Assembly: GCA_039026975.1 (NCBI GenBank)
Contig: JBCCLI010000288.1
Span: 1 to 8,470, forward strand
DNA from: JBCBKZ01 sp039026975
Lineage (GTDB): Bacteria; Bacteroidota; Bacteroidia; J057
Direction: 5' to 3'
DNA: 8,470 nucleotides
The notes beneath the pieces are model-generated. The model searched no databases. It saw only the letters and a list, made by a program, of their open reading frames with translations, and had not been told where the DNA came from. A program made the translations under genes and the position numbers. Shown piece after piece: positions 1 to 7,138 of the stretch (position 1 is its first letter; each line of letters starts with the position of its first letter).

Positions 1-118
1 AAAAGTCTTGCCAAGCTTCTCCATACTTGTCTTGATCGAGGACTATAACAATTCTGTTGGTCTCCTCATCTACCATAAAAGAAATACCAGGTAATTTTTC
101 TAGCTCTTTTTTAGCCAT
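1..118 (-). CDS. Hypothetical protein, 5' end only (runs off left edge)
   Basis: Reading leftward from an ATG at 118-116, the frame stays open for 39 codons to the window edge. The peptide starts MAKKELEKLPGISFMVDEET and continues with a beta-strand-like IVIVLD and then KYGEAWQDF. The pattern (short charged N-terminal helix, 'VDEETNR', a hydrophobic strand, then an acidic/aromatic helix start) looks like a genuine small soluble protein. It recalls small uncharacterised proteins sometimes encoded beside RelE/ParE-type toxins, but that is only an impression. The frame is open upstream to 271, with a GTG at 187 that would add 23 mostly hydrophobic residues. The ATG is preferred because the extension is low-complexity, AT-rich and unlike the rest. 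It is divergent from the carboxylase operon and may be unrelated to it. No function can be assigned. Confidence 0.6.
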   Translation of the reverse strand, partial: MAKKELEKLPGISFMVDEETNRIVIVLDQDKYGEAWQDF

Positions 119-132
119 TTCATTTGTTTCAA

Positions 133-166
133 TAAAAATACATAAATAGTTCAAAATCTTAGCAAA
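133..166 (-). promoter_or_regulatory. Weak candidate Bacteroidota-type promoter for the leftward gene
   Basis: On the minus strand, TTTG (plus 166-163) is followed after 22 nt by TATTTTTA (plus 140-133). That matches five of the six fixed positions of the Bacteroidota -7 box TAnnTTTG. The spacing is slightly longer than the usual 19-21 nt, and the predicted start of transcription would lie only about 10 nt before the ATG at 118. The region is AT-rich, so a chance match is quite possible. Confidence 0.2.
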
Positions 167-320
167 GAAGTAAGTAAGAGGAATCACATTCTCCTTTAAA
201 ATGTATGCTAAGTTAGATCGGTTGATTGAGCTGTCGATAAGGGAAATACATACCACTAATATTTGGAGCACCTAAAGTCACCAATTCATTTTTGCTAGCA
301 TCGTATTGATTCTCTACTTA

Positions 321-331
321 GAATAGTATTC
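321..331. repeat. Short palindrome GAATAGTATTC
   Basis: GAATA and TATTC form a perfect 11-bp odd-centred palindrome immediately left of the larger operator ladder. It does not share the GACTAA half-site, although the overlapping TTAGAA at 318-323 is a 4/6 match to TTAGTC. It may be chance or a degenerate outer half-site. Confidence 0.3.
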
Positions 332-370
332 GACTAAACTATTTAGTCATTAATGACTAATTAATTAGGC
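332..370. promoter_or_regulatory. Candidate operator: ladder of overlapping palindromes for the TetR-family regulator
   Basis: Three overlapping dyads share half-sites. GACTAAA-CTA-TTTAGTC spans 332-348 with perfect 7-bp arms. TTAGTCATTAATGACTAA spans 343-360 as a perfect 18-bp palindrome. CTAATTAATTAG spans 357-368 and extends imperfectly to GACTAA..TTAGGC at 355-370. In half-site terms these are GACTAA (332-337), TTAGTC (343-348), GACTAA (355-360) and TTAGGC (365-370, one mismatch). The dyad centres fall at about 340, 351.5 and 362.5, that is, 11 to 11.5 bp apart or one helical turn, so dimers would line up on one face of the DNA. TetR-family repressors typically bind 15-20 bp palindromes close to their own promoter. 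Lying 43-81 bp before the regulator's start, this is the obvious autoregulatory site. Binding by this protein is inference. Confidence 0.7.
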
Positions 371-397
371 AATTCTCAAAAATTAAGGCTATCTTCA

Positions 398-405
398 GAG
401 AAAGG
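398..405 (+). promoter_or_regulatory. Shine-Dalgarno-like site supporting the TTG start at 413
   Basis: GAGAAAGG ends 7 nt before TTG at 413. The frame has no ATG or GTG between the upstream stop at 362-364 and this point. The peptide starting at the TTG aligns with the usual N-terminus of TetR-family helix 1, so this purine-rich tract is the best support for the non-ATG start. Confidence 0.5.
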
Positions 406-412
406 TTCAATA

Positions 413-1066
413 TTGACTACTAAGGAGAGAATACTCGCAAAGGCCCTGCAACGCTTCAATCAAGAAGGCTATGGTGCTGTCAACCTTTTTGAGTTGGCTA
501 AGTCCATGGGGATGAGTAGAGGGAACATGACCTACCACTTCAAGGATAAGGAGACCTTACTTAATGCATTAGCAGAAGAACTATGGGAAAAGCTGGAAGA
601 CATAAACCACTCCCAACAAATTCCTTCTTTTAAGAACCTTCACCACGACGCTCAGCTTTACTACCAACTGCAGCGAGCCTACTCCTTTATCTTCCAGGAC
701 CAACAGGTACTAAAGCATCCCTGTGTGGCTCCTACCATGAAGCATCTCGCGGAAAAAACCATCAGAGATATAGAGGTAGCCATTGCCTTCTCCATAGAAG
801 TAGGAAATATGAAGCCTGAGGCGGTAGCTGGCACCTATAAGCACCTGGCACTTACCTCTTGGATCCTGATGTTTTTCTGGTCCCCCCAGCAGAAGGTCAG
901 AGGAGAAACATCAAGTCAGGATGGAGAAAAGGTCATCTGGAGCTTATTATTTCCACATTTGACCCCAAAAGGCTTAACTGCCTTCCAAAAATACTTTGGA
1001 GAATCGTATCTTAAGGATATAGGCCCTCCCTTTGACGTAAGCCTGGATACCATTCTAACTTTCTGA
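413..1066 (+). CDS. TetR/AcrR-family transcriptional regulator
   Basis: A 217-residue protein with the standard TetR layout. The N-terminal DNA-binding domain (about residues 4-50) contains helix 1 (KERILAKALQRFNQEGY), a helix-turn-helix (about 24-43: NLFELAKSMGMSRGNMTYHF) and the conserved YHFKDKE turn. The remaining ~165 residues are the helical ligand-binding and dimerisation half, which is poorly conserved in this family and does not reveal the ligand. The start is TTG at 413, because no ATG exists in the open frame and the motif begins right there. The stop is 2 nt before the acyl-CoA synthetase ATG, so the regulator is the first gene of the operon it most likely controls. The palindrome ladder at 332-370 is the presumed operator. 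By analogy with TetR-type regulators of fatty-acid and terpene catabolism, the likely inducer is an acyl-CoA made by the pathway. That last point is inference. Confidence 0.9.
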   Translation: MTTKERILAKALQRFNQEGYGAVNLFELAKSMGMSRGNMTYHFKDKETLLNALAEELWEKLEDINHSQQIPSFKNLHHDAQLYYQLQRAYSFIFQDQQVLKHPCVAPTMKHLAEKTIRDIEVAIAFSIEVGNMKPEAVAGTYKHLALTSWILMFFWSPQQKVRGETSSQDGEKVIWSLLFPHLTPKGLTAFQKYFGESYLKDIGPPFDVSLDTILTF

Positions 1067-1068
1067 CT

Positions 1069-2754
1069 ATGACTACTACTATTCCACGCTATGATACGCT
1101 ACTTGAGTATTTCTACCACTGGGTAGATACTAAACCGGACTTTCCCTTCCTAAAACAGCCTTATGGGGAAAAATGGAAGACACTGTCCTACCAGGAAGCC
1201 TTTTTAGAAGCCGCTAAGATGGCTTCAGCCCTACAAGCTGCTGGCCTTGAAAAAGGTGATCATGTAGCTATCTTTTCCAAAAACTGCTACCACTGGATTT
1301 TGGCAGACTTAGCCATCATGATGGGAGGCTATGTTTCTATCCCCCTTTATGCGAACCTGTCTCCAGCCCAGCTAGCTGAGGTATTAGCTCTTTCAGATAG
1401 TAAGCTGCTGTTTGTAGGAAAACTGGAAGCCTGGGAAGCCCACCAACGAGCTCTGCCAGATGATTTACCCATCATTCGATTTCCGCATTATGAGGGTAAT
1501 GCCAAGGTTTCAGAAGGGGATAGATGGGATGAGCTAACCGCAGCCCATAAGCCCCAATTAGAAAGGTTTATTCCAGATCCGGAATCACTATGGACCATCA
1601 TGTTTACCTCTGGTACTACAGGTACCCCTAAGGGAGTCATGCATGTACACAAAACACCTCCCCAAATAGTAAAGGATGATGTGGAGAATGACTGGATTAA
1701 AGTGGGGAGATATCCAGGCTCTCGCTTCCTCTCTTATCTGCCACTCAATCATGTAGGAGAGAAAATCGGGATTTATACTAATGCTCTCTGCATAGGGGGG
1801 ACTATGCACTTTGCTGAAAGCCTGGAGACATTTGCAGCTAACCTGCAGGCAGTACAGCCCAATATCTTCTTCGCTGTTCCTAGAATTTGGAATAAATTCT
1901 ATTTAGGGGTAGCAGGAAAGATTCCGTTACGTGCACAGAAGTGGTTATTCAAACTTCCGATTATTTCAGGTTTTCTCAAGAATTCCCTCAAGAAAAAGCT
2001 AGGCATGGGAGATGCCAAGATTGTGGCTACAGGCGCAGCTATAACCCCTGCCTATCTGAAAAACTGGTATAAACAGTTTGGGCTTCATCTGATAGAGGCG
2101 TATGGAATGACGGAAGTATGTGGGTCTTTCACTAATTCTGTAGACCCTACTTCCCCCCTGGATACGGTAGGAAAGGTAGTCCCTGGCTGCGAGGTTAAGA
2201 TAGCTCCGGATTCAGGCGAGGTGCTTATGAAATCGCCCTACATGATGAAGGGGTATTACAAAGCACAAGAACTTACTGCTAACGTCTTACGAGATGGATG
2301 GCTGCATAGCGGGGACCAAGGTACATTAGATGAAGAAGGCCACCTGAGAATCATAGGGAGAGTGTCAGACGCATTTAAGACCAGCAAAGGAAAGTTTGTT
2401 ACCCCTAACCCTCTAGAGGAAACTATAGGAGATAGTGAGTATATAGAGCAGGTATGTGTAGCAGGCTTAGGGATTCCGCAACCCATAGCCTTAGTCAATC
2501 TTTCTGAGGTAGCTGGGTCAAAGAATAAAGAAGCCATCGAAGAAGAATTACTGACCAAACTAAAGCTAGTGAATAGTCAGGTGGCTAATTATGAGAAGGT
2601 TTCCACCCTTGTCATTGATCAGGAGTCATGGACGCCTGATAATGAGCTGATCACGCCTACCCTGAAAATCAGGAGACAGGCACTTAATAAGAAGCATGGC
2701 GCCAACTTCCTGAATTGGCATAACAGCAAAGACACCATCATATGGCTGGGATAA
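1069..2754 (+). CDS. Long-chain-type acyl-CoA synthetase (AMP-forming ligase)
   Basis: A 561-residue ANL-superfamily adenylating enzyme, close to the usual length for bacterial long-chain fatty-acid CoA ligases (COG1022 type). It would activate a carboxylic acid with ATP and CoA to an acyl-CoA in the cytoplasm. Visible core motifs are the P-loop TSGTTGTPKG (180-189), AYGMTE (344-349), GWLHSGDQG with the ribose-binding Asp416, GRVSDAFKTSKGKFVTP (430-446, hinge region with Arg431), and the C-terminal TPTLKIRR with the catalytic adenylation Lys533. All key residues are present, so the enzyme should be active. It begins 2 nt after the regulator and has no recognisable Shine-Dalgarno site, which suggests translational coupling. 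Its end overlaps the next gene by 13 nt. In the Pseudomonas terpene cluster the equivalent role is played by AtuH. The chain length or branching of the substrate cannot be read from the sequence. Confidence 0.93.
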   Translation: MTTTIPRYDTLLEYFYHWVDTKPDFPFLKQPYGEKWKTLSYQEAFLEAAKMASALQAAGLEKGDHVAIFSKNCYHWILADLAIMMGGYVSIPLYANLSPAQLAEVLALSDSKLLFVGKLEAWEAHQRALPDDLPIIRFPHYEGNAKVSEGDRWDELTAAHKPQLERFIPDPESLWTIMFTSGTTGTPKGVMHVHKTPPQIVKDDVENDWIKVGRYPGSRFLSYLPLNHVGEKIGIYTNALCIGGTMHFAESLETFAANLQAVQPNIFFAVPRIWNKFYLGVAGKIPLRAQKWLFKLPIISGFLKNSLKKKLGMGDAKIVATGAAITPAYLKNWYKQFGLHLIEAYGMTEVCGSFTNSVDPTSPLDTVGKVVPGCEVKIAPDSGEVLMKSPYMMKGYYKAQELTANVLRDGWLHSGDQGTLDEEGHLRIIGRVSDAFKTSKGKFVTPNPLEETIGDSEYIEQVCVAGLGIPQPIALVNLSEVAGSKNKEAIEEELLTKLKLVNSQVANYEKVSTLVIDQESWTPDNELITPTLKIRRQALNKKHGANFLNWHNSKDTIIWLG

Positions 2755-3545
2755 AAACCGTACTAATAACTGGGGGAAGCAGTGGTATAGGCTATGCTGT
2801 CTCAGAATACTTTGCCAGGAGTGGCTACCAGCTTATCTGGGCTTCCTGGTCTCAGGAGGAGCTAAATCAGGCCAGGGCTCAACTACTGGCAGATTTTCCC
2901 GATGTACAGCTACAAATAAAGGCTATAGATTTAAGCCTGGAAAAGGCACCAGAAGAGCTTTTTGAATGGACTCAGGAAAATCAGTGGAAGGTAGATGTGC
3001 TTATCAATAATGCAGGCTTTGGGACCTATGGTTTCTTACAAGAAACTGATATGGAGAAAGAGGTGAGTATGATCAACCTGCACATCCTCTGTACCTACAA
3101 ACTCACTAGGCTTTTTCTGGATAAAATGCTCCAAAGAAATGAAGGAACCATCATTAATATAAGTTCTAATTCTTCCTTCCAGCCCATTCCTAAGCTAAAT
3201 ACGTATGCTTCTACTAAGGCCTTTGTCAGGCACTTCACCCGGGGCCTGAATGAAGAATTGAAAATTGCTGGCTCTAAGGTAAAAGCACTTTGCGTTTGCC
3301 CGGCAGCAGTAAGTGATACCCCCTTCAGAAAATCAGGTAAGTTAGATAAAATCCAGACATATGACGGCTTGGTAACTACCACGGTAGCAGAGGTAGCTGG
3401 GGATATATGGAAAGGTTTTCAGAAGAAAGAACCCCTTATTCTCACAGGTAGAAAGTTTAGGTTTCTATACCTGTTTTATTGGCTATTCCCCTTTGGGTTT
3501 ACCCAAATGTTAATCAGAAGAGAGATAAAGATGATCAGTGAATGA
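2742..3545 (+). CDS. Short-chain dehydrogenase/reductase (COG0300/DltE-like), first of two SDRs
   Basis: A 267-residue classical-type SDR. Features are the Rossmann glycine motif TGGSSGIG (10-17), IDLS near 62-65, NNAG (89-92), catalytic Ser142, and Tyr155-xxx-Lys159 (YASTK). The NNAGFGTYG and SSNSSFQPIP stretches resemble the COG0300 subgroup. It would interconvert a hydroxyl and a carbonyl using NAD(P)(H). After beta-strand 2 the usual 'ARR' or 'SR' basic residues that favour NADPH are replaced by ASWSQEEL, so cofactor preference is unclear. The C-terminus (241-258) is strongly hydrophobic and aromatic, FLYLFYWLFPFGFTQMLI, followed by RRE. It could be a membrane-associating or substrate-pocket helix. 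The ATG lies inside the end of the synthetase gene (13-nt overlap) and the stop overlaps the next start as ATGA. The operon position suggests a role like AtuB/AtuG (alcohol or aldehyde oxidation) or a hydroxyacyl-CoA step. The substrate is unknown. Confidence 0.88.
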   Translation: MAGIKTVLITGGSSGIGYAVSEYFARSGYQLIWASWSQEELNQARAQLLADFPDVQLQIKAIDLSLEKAPEELFEWTQENQWKVDVLINNAGFGTYGFLQETDMEKEVSMINLHILCTYKLTRLFLDKMLQRNEGTIINISSNSSFQPIPKLNTYASTKAFVRHFTRGLNEELKIAGSKVKALCVCPAAVSDTPFRKSGKLDKIQTYDGLVTTTVAEVAGDIWKGFQKKEPLILTGRKFRFLYLFYWLFPFGFTQMLIRREIKMISE

Positions 3546-5143
3546 GACCTTTACAGTCGCATATACATACCAGCTCTGCCACATACAAAGAGAACTATGA
3601 GCTGATGAAGACTTTAGTGGAAAAGCTCCACGTATACCTGAAAGAAAGTAGGTTTCAGGGTAAGGAGAAATCCATAGAAAGGGCCCGTAGAAGGGGGAAA
3701 CTACTGGCTAGAGAAAGAATAGAACTCCTCCTGGATCAGGATAGCCCCTTTTTGGAACTTCTCCCATTAGCTGGTATGCAGAAGAAGGGAGGATTTGGAG
3801 CAGGTGGTACTTCCGTATCAGGCATAGGATTAGTAGGGGGGAAACTCTGCATGATCAATTCCAATGTGGGTACCCGTAAAGGAGGCTCAGTGGATTATAC
3901 TACGGTCTATAAAGGCTTTAGAATAGGACAGATAACCCGAGAGTGTAGGCTCCCAACCATCAATATGGTAGAAAGCGGAGGTGCTAACCTACCAGACCAA
4001 GCTAAGATCTTCAATGTGGGAGGTGAAGGCTTTAGGGAAATAACCCGTAGGTCAGAAATGGGGATTTCCACTATTTCTGTAGTCTTTGGGAATGCTACGG
4101 CTGGAGGTGCGTATATCCCAGGCATGTCTGACTATGCCATCTTCCAAAAGCAAGCAGCCAAGGTATTTCTGGCTGGTCCCCCTCTCGTAAAAATGGCTAC
4201 TAATGAAGATGCAACTGATGAAGAGCTAGGAGGGGCAGACATGCACAGCAGAATTTCAGGAGTATCAGATTATCTGGCAGAAGATGAGTATGACGCCATC
4301 AGACAGGCAAGGGAAATCATGGAGTTCATTCCAGGAGGAGAGCCTCACCTAGTCCCTGAGGGTGAAATTCAAGCTCCTGTATATTCTCCGGAAGAAATTC
4401 TGGGAGTAGTTCCTCATGATGTGAAGACGCCCTTTGATGTAAGAGAACTCATTATGAGAATAACAGATGGTTCTCTCTTCTCAGAATTCAAAAGTGAGTA
4501 TGGAAACACCATGATTTGTGGCTGGGCCCATATACATGGCTACCCTGTCGGTATTCTGGGTAACAATGGAGTCATCTTCTCAGAATCTGCCAACAAAGCA
4601 GCCCAGTTCATCCAACTATCTAATCAAAAGAATATTCCCCTCATCTTCCTACAGAACACCACCGGTTATATGGTAGGGAAAGCCTATGAAGAAGGGGGTA
4701 TCATTAAGAATGGAGCCAAGCTGATCAATGCAGTTTCTAATAGTAAGGTACCCTCCATCACTTTGATGATAGGTTCCTCCTTTGGGGCAGGAAATTATGG
4801 TATGAATGGGCGCTCCTATGATCCTAACTTTCTGTTCTCCTACCCAAATGCTAAAATAGGCGTAATGGGTTCCAAACAGCTGGCAGGTGTGATGCGCATC
4901 ATCCAGAAAGCCTCAGCCAAAGCCAAGGGAATCCCCTATGATGAGCAGCAGGCACAAATGATGGAAGCTATGCTGGTCGCAGAAGCCGAATCCAAATCAT
5001 CTTCCTGGCATGCTACTTCCGAATTATGGGATGATGGTATCATAGACCCAAGGGAGACCAGAAACTACATGGGCTTTGCTTTAACCGTATTGTACAACCA
5101 AAAAATAGAAGGCAGCAGCAGCTACGGCGTTTGGCGGCATTAG
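3542..5143 (+). CDS. Acyl-CoA carboxylase beta (carboxyltransferase) subunit, methylcrotonyl/geranyl-CoA carboxylase type
   Basis: A 533-residue carboxyltransferase of the crotonase fold with N and C halves, almost the ~535 residues usual for 3-methylcrotonyl-CoA carboxylase beta. N-half landmarks are RGKLLARERIELLLD near 52-66, SGGANLPDQ (145-153) and TAGGAYIPGMSDY (from 186), followed by FLAGPPLVK and LGGADMHSRISGVSDYLAEDE. C-half landmarks are NTTGYMVGKAYEEGGI (from 372), GAGNYGMNGRSYDP (415-428) and a YGVWRH tail that parallels the FGVFRM tail of LiuB. These mark the lineage that carboxylates the gamma carbon of 2-enoyl-CoAs. The propionyl-CoA type would read DVPGFLPG and lacks GAGNYGM. 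It differs from leucine-pathway enzymes around 105-130 (KGGSVDYTTVYKGFRIGQI versus a KGGTYYPLTVKKHLRAQ type), so methylcrotonyl-CoA is not assured as substrate. It overlaps the preceding stop by 4 nt and pairs with the alpha subunit encoded next. Confidence 0.92.
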   Translation: MRPLQSHIHTSSATYKENYELMKTLVEKLHVYLKESRFQGKEKSIERARRRGKLLARERIELLLDQDSPFLELLPLAGMQKKGGFGAGGTSVSGIGLVGGKLCMINSNVGTRKGGSVDYTTVYKGFRIGQITRECRLPTINMVESGGANLPDQAKIFNVGGEGFREITRRSEMGISTISVVFGNATAGGAYIPGMSDYAIFQKQAAKVFLAGPPLVKMATNEDATDEELGGADMHSRISGVSDYLAEDEYDAIRQAREIMEFIPGGEPHLVPEGEIQAPVYSPEEILGVVPHDVKTPFDVRELIMRITDGSLFSEFKSEYGNTMICGWAHIHGYPVGILGNNGVIFSESANKAAQFIQLSNQKNIPLIFLQNTTGYMVGKAYEEGGIIKNGAKLINAVSNSKVPSITLMIGSSFGAGNYGMNGRSYDPNFLFSYPNAKIGVMGSKQLAGVMRIIQKASAKAKGIPYDEQQAQMMEAMLVAEAESKSSSWHATSELWDDGIIDPRETRNYMGFALTVLYNQKIEGSSSYGVWRH

Positions 5144-5148
5144 GAGAG
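5142..5148 (+). promoter_or_regulatory. Strong Shine-Dalgarno site that fixes the alpha-subunit start at 5155
   Basis: AGGAGAG sits 6 nt before ATG 5155-5157 and overlaps the beta-subunit stop codon (TAG 5141-5143). A TTG 24 nt further up, at 5131 and in the same frame, has no such site. It would add eight residues unlike the conserved family N-terminus, so the ATG is preferred. Confidence 0.75.
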
Positions 5149-5154
5149 CAAATA

Positions 5155-7137
5155 ATGACGAAATACATACATACCGTATTAATAGCCAACAGAGGAGAAA
5201 TTGCTTCCAGGGTAATACGTACCTGCCGAAAGATGGGCATAGGTACGGTAGCTGTATTCTCTGAAGCAGACAGGCAGGCCCCTTTTGTAGGAGAAGCAGA
5301 TACAGCAGTATATATAGGAGAGAGTGAACCTGCCAAGTCTTATCTGGATCAGAATAAGCTTATAGCTGCGGCCAAAAGGACTGGAGCTACCGCCATTCAC
5401 CCTGGCTATGGTTTCCTGTCTGAGAATGCAGGCTTCGCCAAAAGGTGTAAGGAAGAAGGGCTCATTTTTATAGGGCCTAATCCGGAAGCCATAGAAGCGA
5501 TGGGTTCCAAATCCAAGGCCAAAGCTCTCATGGAGGAATATAAGGTTCCCGTAGTTCCTGGCTACAAGGGAGATGATCAGTCGGTAGAAAAGCTGGTATC
5601 AGAAGCACAAAAGGTTGGATTCCCCCTTTTGCTGAAGGCTACAGCTGGTGGAGGCGGAAAGGGGATGCGGATTGTGAGAGAAGCTTCAGAACTGGAAGCC
5701 GGGATAGCTGCCGCCAAGCGGGAGGCCCAGAGTGCCTTTGGGGATGATGAGTTACTGATAGAAAAATACGTGGAGTCAGGTAGGCATATAGAGTTCCAGA
5801 TTTTGGGTGACCAACATGGAAATGTGATCCACCTACTGGAAAGGGAATGCTCAATTCAAAGAAGGTACCAGAAAGTCATAGAAGAAAGCCCCTCCCCTGC
5901 CCTCACAGAAGACTTACGCACCCAAATGGGTCAGGCAGCTGTAAACGCCGCCAAGGCCCTGAACTATGATAATGCAGGTACGGTAGAATTCATTTTTGAT
6001 GATGAGACCCACGCGTTTTACTTTCTGGAAGTAAATACCCGCTTACAAGTTGAGCATCCAGTTACGGAGGCTATCACCGGACTAGATCTGGTACAGATGC
6101 AGATAGAATCAGCCCAAGGGAAAGCCCTCTCTATCACCCAGGAGGACGTCAAAGGAGAAGGCTATGCCATTGAGGCCAGGTTATATGCGGAAGACCCTTC
6201 TAAAGACTTTGTACCAGTTACAGGTCGTATCCACTCCTTTAGCTATCCAGAACTAGATGGACTGAGAATGGAATCTGCTGTAGCGTCTGGCTCAGAGATA
6301 TCCATCTATTATGACCCTATGATAGCCAAAATCATCATGTGGGGAGAAGACAGGGACATAGCCCACACCAAACTTAGGTACGTACTAGATCAGTTAGTCT
6401 GCCAGGGAACCATCACTAATCAGGCCTTCTTACAACATCTACTGGCACATCCGGATTTTCTAGTAGGGAAGTATGATACCCACTTCATTGATAAGAAACT
6501 CTCCTTGGGAGATCTTGGAAGCATCTCTGTTCAAACCCAGGCAGAATTAGCTATTGCTACCCTTTTATTCAGATGGTATAAGCGGGAAAATGAACGCAGC
6601 CTACTAAGAAACCTTCCCTCCGGTTGGAGAAATAATTTCTACGAACCCCAGAAGGAGCAGTATGTGATAGGTGAAACGGAGATAGCACTTGGATACCAAA
6701 AAGTAAAGGACAGCTTCCTTATTCAAGTGGGGGGGCAAGAAATGACAGCTGCTATAACAGCTTATACTCAAGAAAAAATAAGCCTTATTATAGATGGAAT
6801 ACAGAAAGCATATACCATTCTCCAACAAGGAAATGAGTACTTTATCCACGCTGCAGGAATAGGCAATCATAAAGTCCTCCTCAAAGATAGATTTCCACAG
6901 AAAGAAAAGGAAAAGGTAAAAGGTGGGTATGAGTCGCCCATGCCTTCCCAAATCGTGAAAGTACATGTGGCAGAAGGGGCCGATATCAAAAAAGGAGATC
7001 CATTATTAGTCCTTTCTTCCATGAAGATGGAAAGTACGCTCTTAGCGGAAGAGGACGGGACCCTGGAAGAAGTCTTTGTAACAGAAGGACAGAATGTAGA
7101 AGCAGGTTTTTTACTACTCAAAATACAGGAGAACTGA
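5155..7137 (+). CDS. Acyl-CoA carboxylase alpha subunit: biotin carboxylase fused to biotin carrier domain
   Basis: A 660-residue protein from ATG 5155, the normal size for the alpha subunit of methylcrotonyl-, geranyl- or propionyl-CoA carboxylase. The biotin carboxylase part shows IANRGEIA (10-17), HPGYGFLSEN (82-91), the ATP-grasp glycine loop KATAGGGGKGMR (161-172), ERECSIQRRYQK (229-240) and EVNTRLQVEHP (292-302, with Glu292, Asn294, Arg296 and Glu300), then EARLYAEDP. About residues 450-585 form the divergent linker that in this family holds the domain joining alpha to beta. The C-terminal carrier domain (about 590-660) has SPMP and the biotinylation motif MKM, with Lys624 36 residues from the end. 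The residue before MKM is Ser, where Ala is commonest. It uses ATP and bicarbonate to carboxylate biotin and passes the carboxyl group to the subunit encoded upstream. The stop is 1 nt before the hydratase ATG. Confidence 0.94.
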   Translation: MTKYIHTVLIANRGEIASRVIRTCRKMGIGTVAVFSEADRQAPFVGEADTAVYIGESEPAKSYLDQNKLIAAAKRTGATAIHPGYGFLSENAGFAKRCKEEGLIFIGPNPEAIEAMGSKSKAKALMEEYKVPVVPGYKGDDQSVEKLVSEAQKVGFPLLLKATAGGGGKGMRIVREASELEAGIAAAKREAQSAFGDDELLIEKYVESGRHIEFQILGDQHGNVIHLLERECSIQRRYQKVIEESPSPALTEDLRTQMGQAAVNAAKALNYDNAGTVEFIFDDETHAFYFLEVNTRLQVEHPVTEAITGLDLVQMQIESAQGKALSITQEDVKGEGYAIEARLYAEDPSKDFVPVTGRIHSFSYPELDGLRMESAVASGSEISIYYDPMIAKIIMWGEDRDIAHTKLRYVLDQLVCQGTITNQAFLQHLLAHPDFLVGKYDTHFIDKKLSLGDLGSISVQTQAELAIATLLFRWYKRENERSLLRNLPSGWRNNFYEPQKEQYVIGETEIALGYQKVKDSFLIQVGGQEMTAAITAYTQEKISLIIDGIQKAYTILQQGNEYFIHAAGIGNHKVLLKDRFPQKEKEKVKGGYESPMPSQIVKVHVAEGADIKKGDPLLVLSSMKMESTLLAEEDGTLEEVFVTEGQNVEAGFLLLKIQEN

Positions 7138-7138
7138 T

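Noticed and set aside
119..271. N-terminal extension of the leftward gene from GTG 187 or GTG 271
   Set aside because: The added peptide is hydrophobic and low-complexity, and the AAGGAG before GTG 187 is only 3 nt away. The ATG at 118 gives a cleaner protein start.
291..322. Possible Bacteroidota promoter for the operon: TTTG at 291-294 with TACTTAGA at 315-322
   Set aside because: The position would be attractive just before the operator ladder, but the -7 box matches only three of six fixed bases. TATCTTCA at 390-397 matches four of six but lacks a partner TTTG. Neither is strong enough to annotate.
1588..1809. 73-codon leftward open frame inside the acyl-CoA synthetase
   Set aside because: It is antisense to the conserved adenylation motif region, has no recognisable protein features, and reads as a by-product of codon bias.
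5131..5154. In-frame TTG start that would add eight residues to the carboxylase alpha subunit
   Set aside because: ATG 5155 has an ideal AGGAGAG site at 6-nt spacing and gives the conserved family N-terminus. The TTG has neither.
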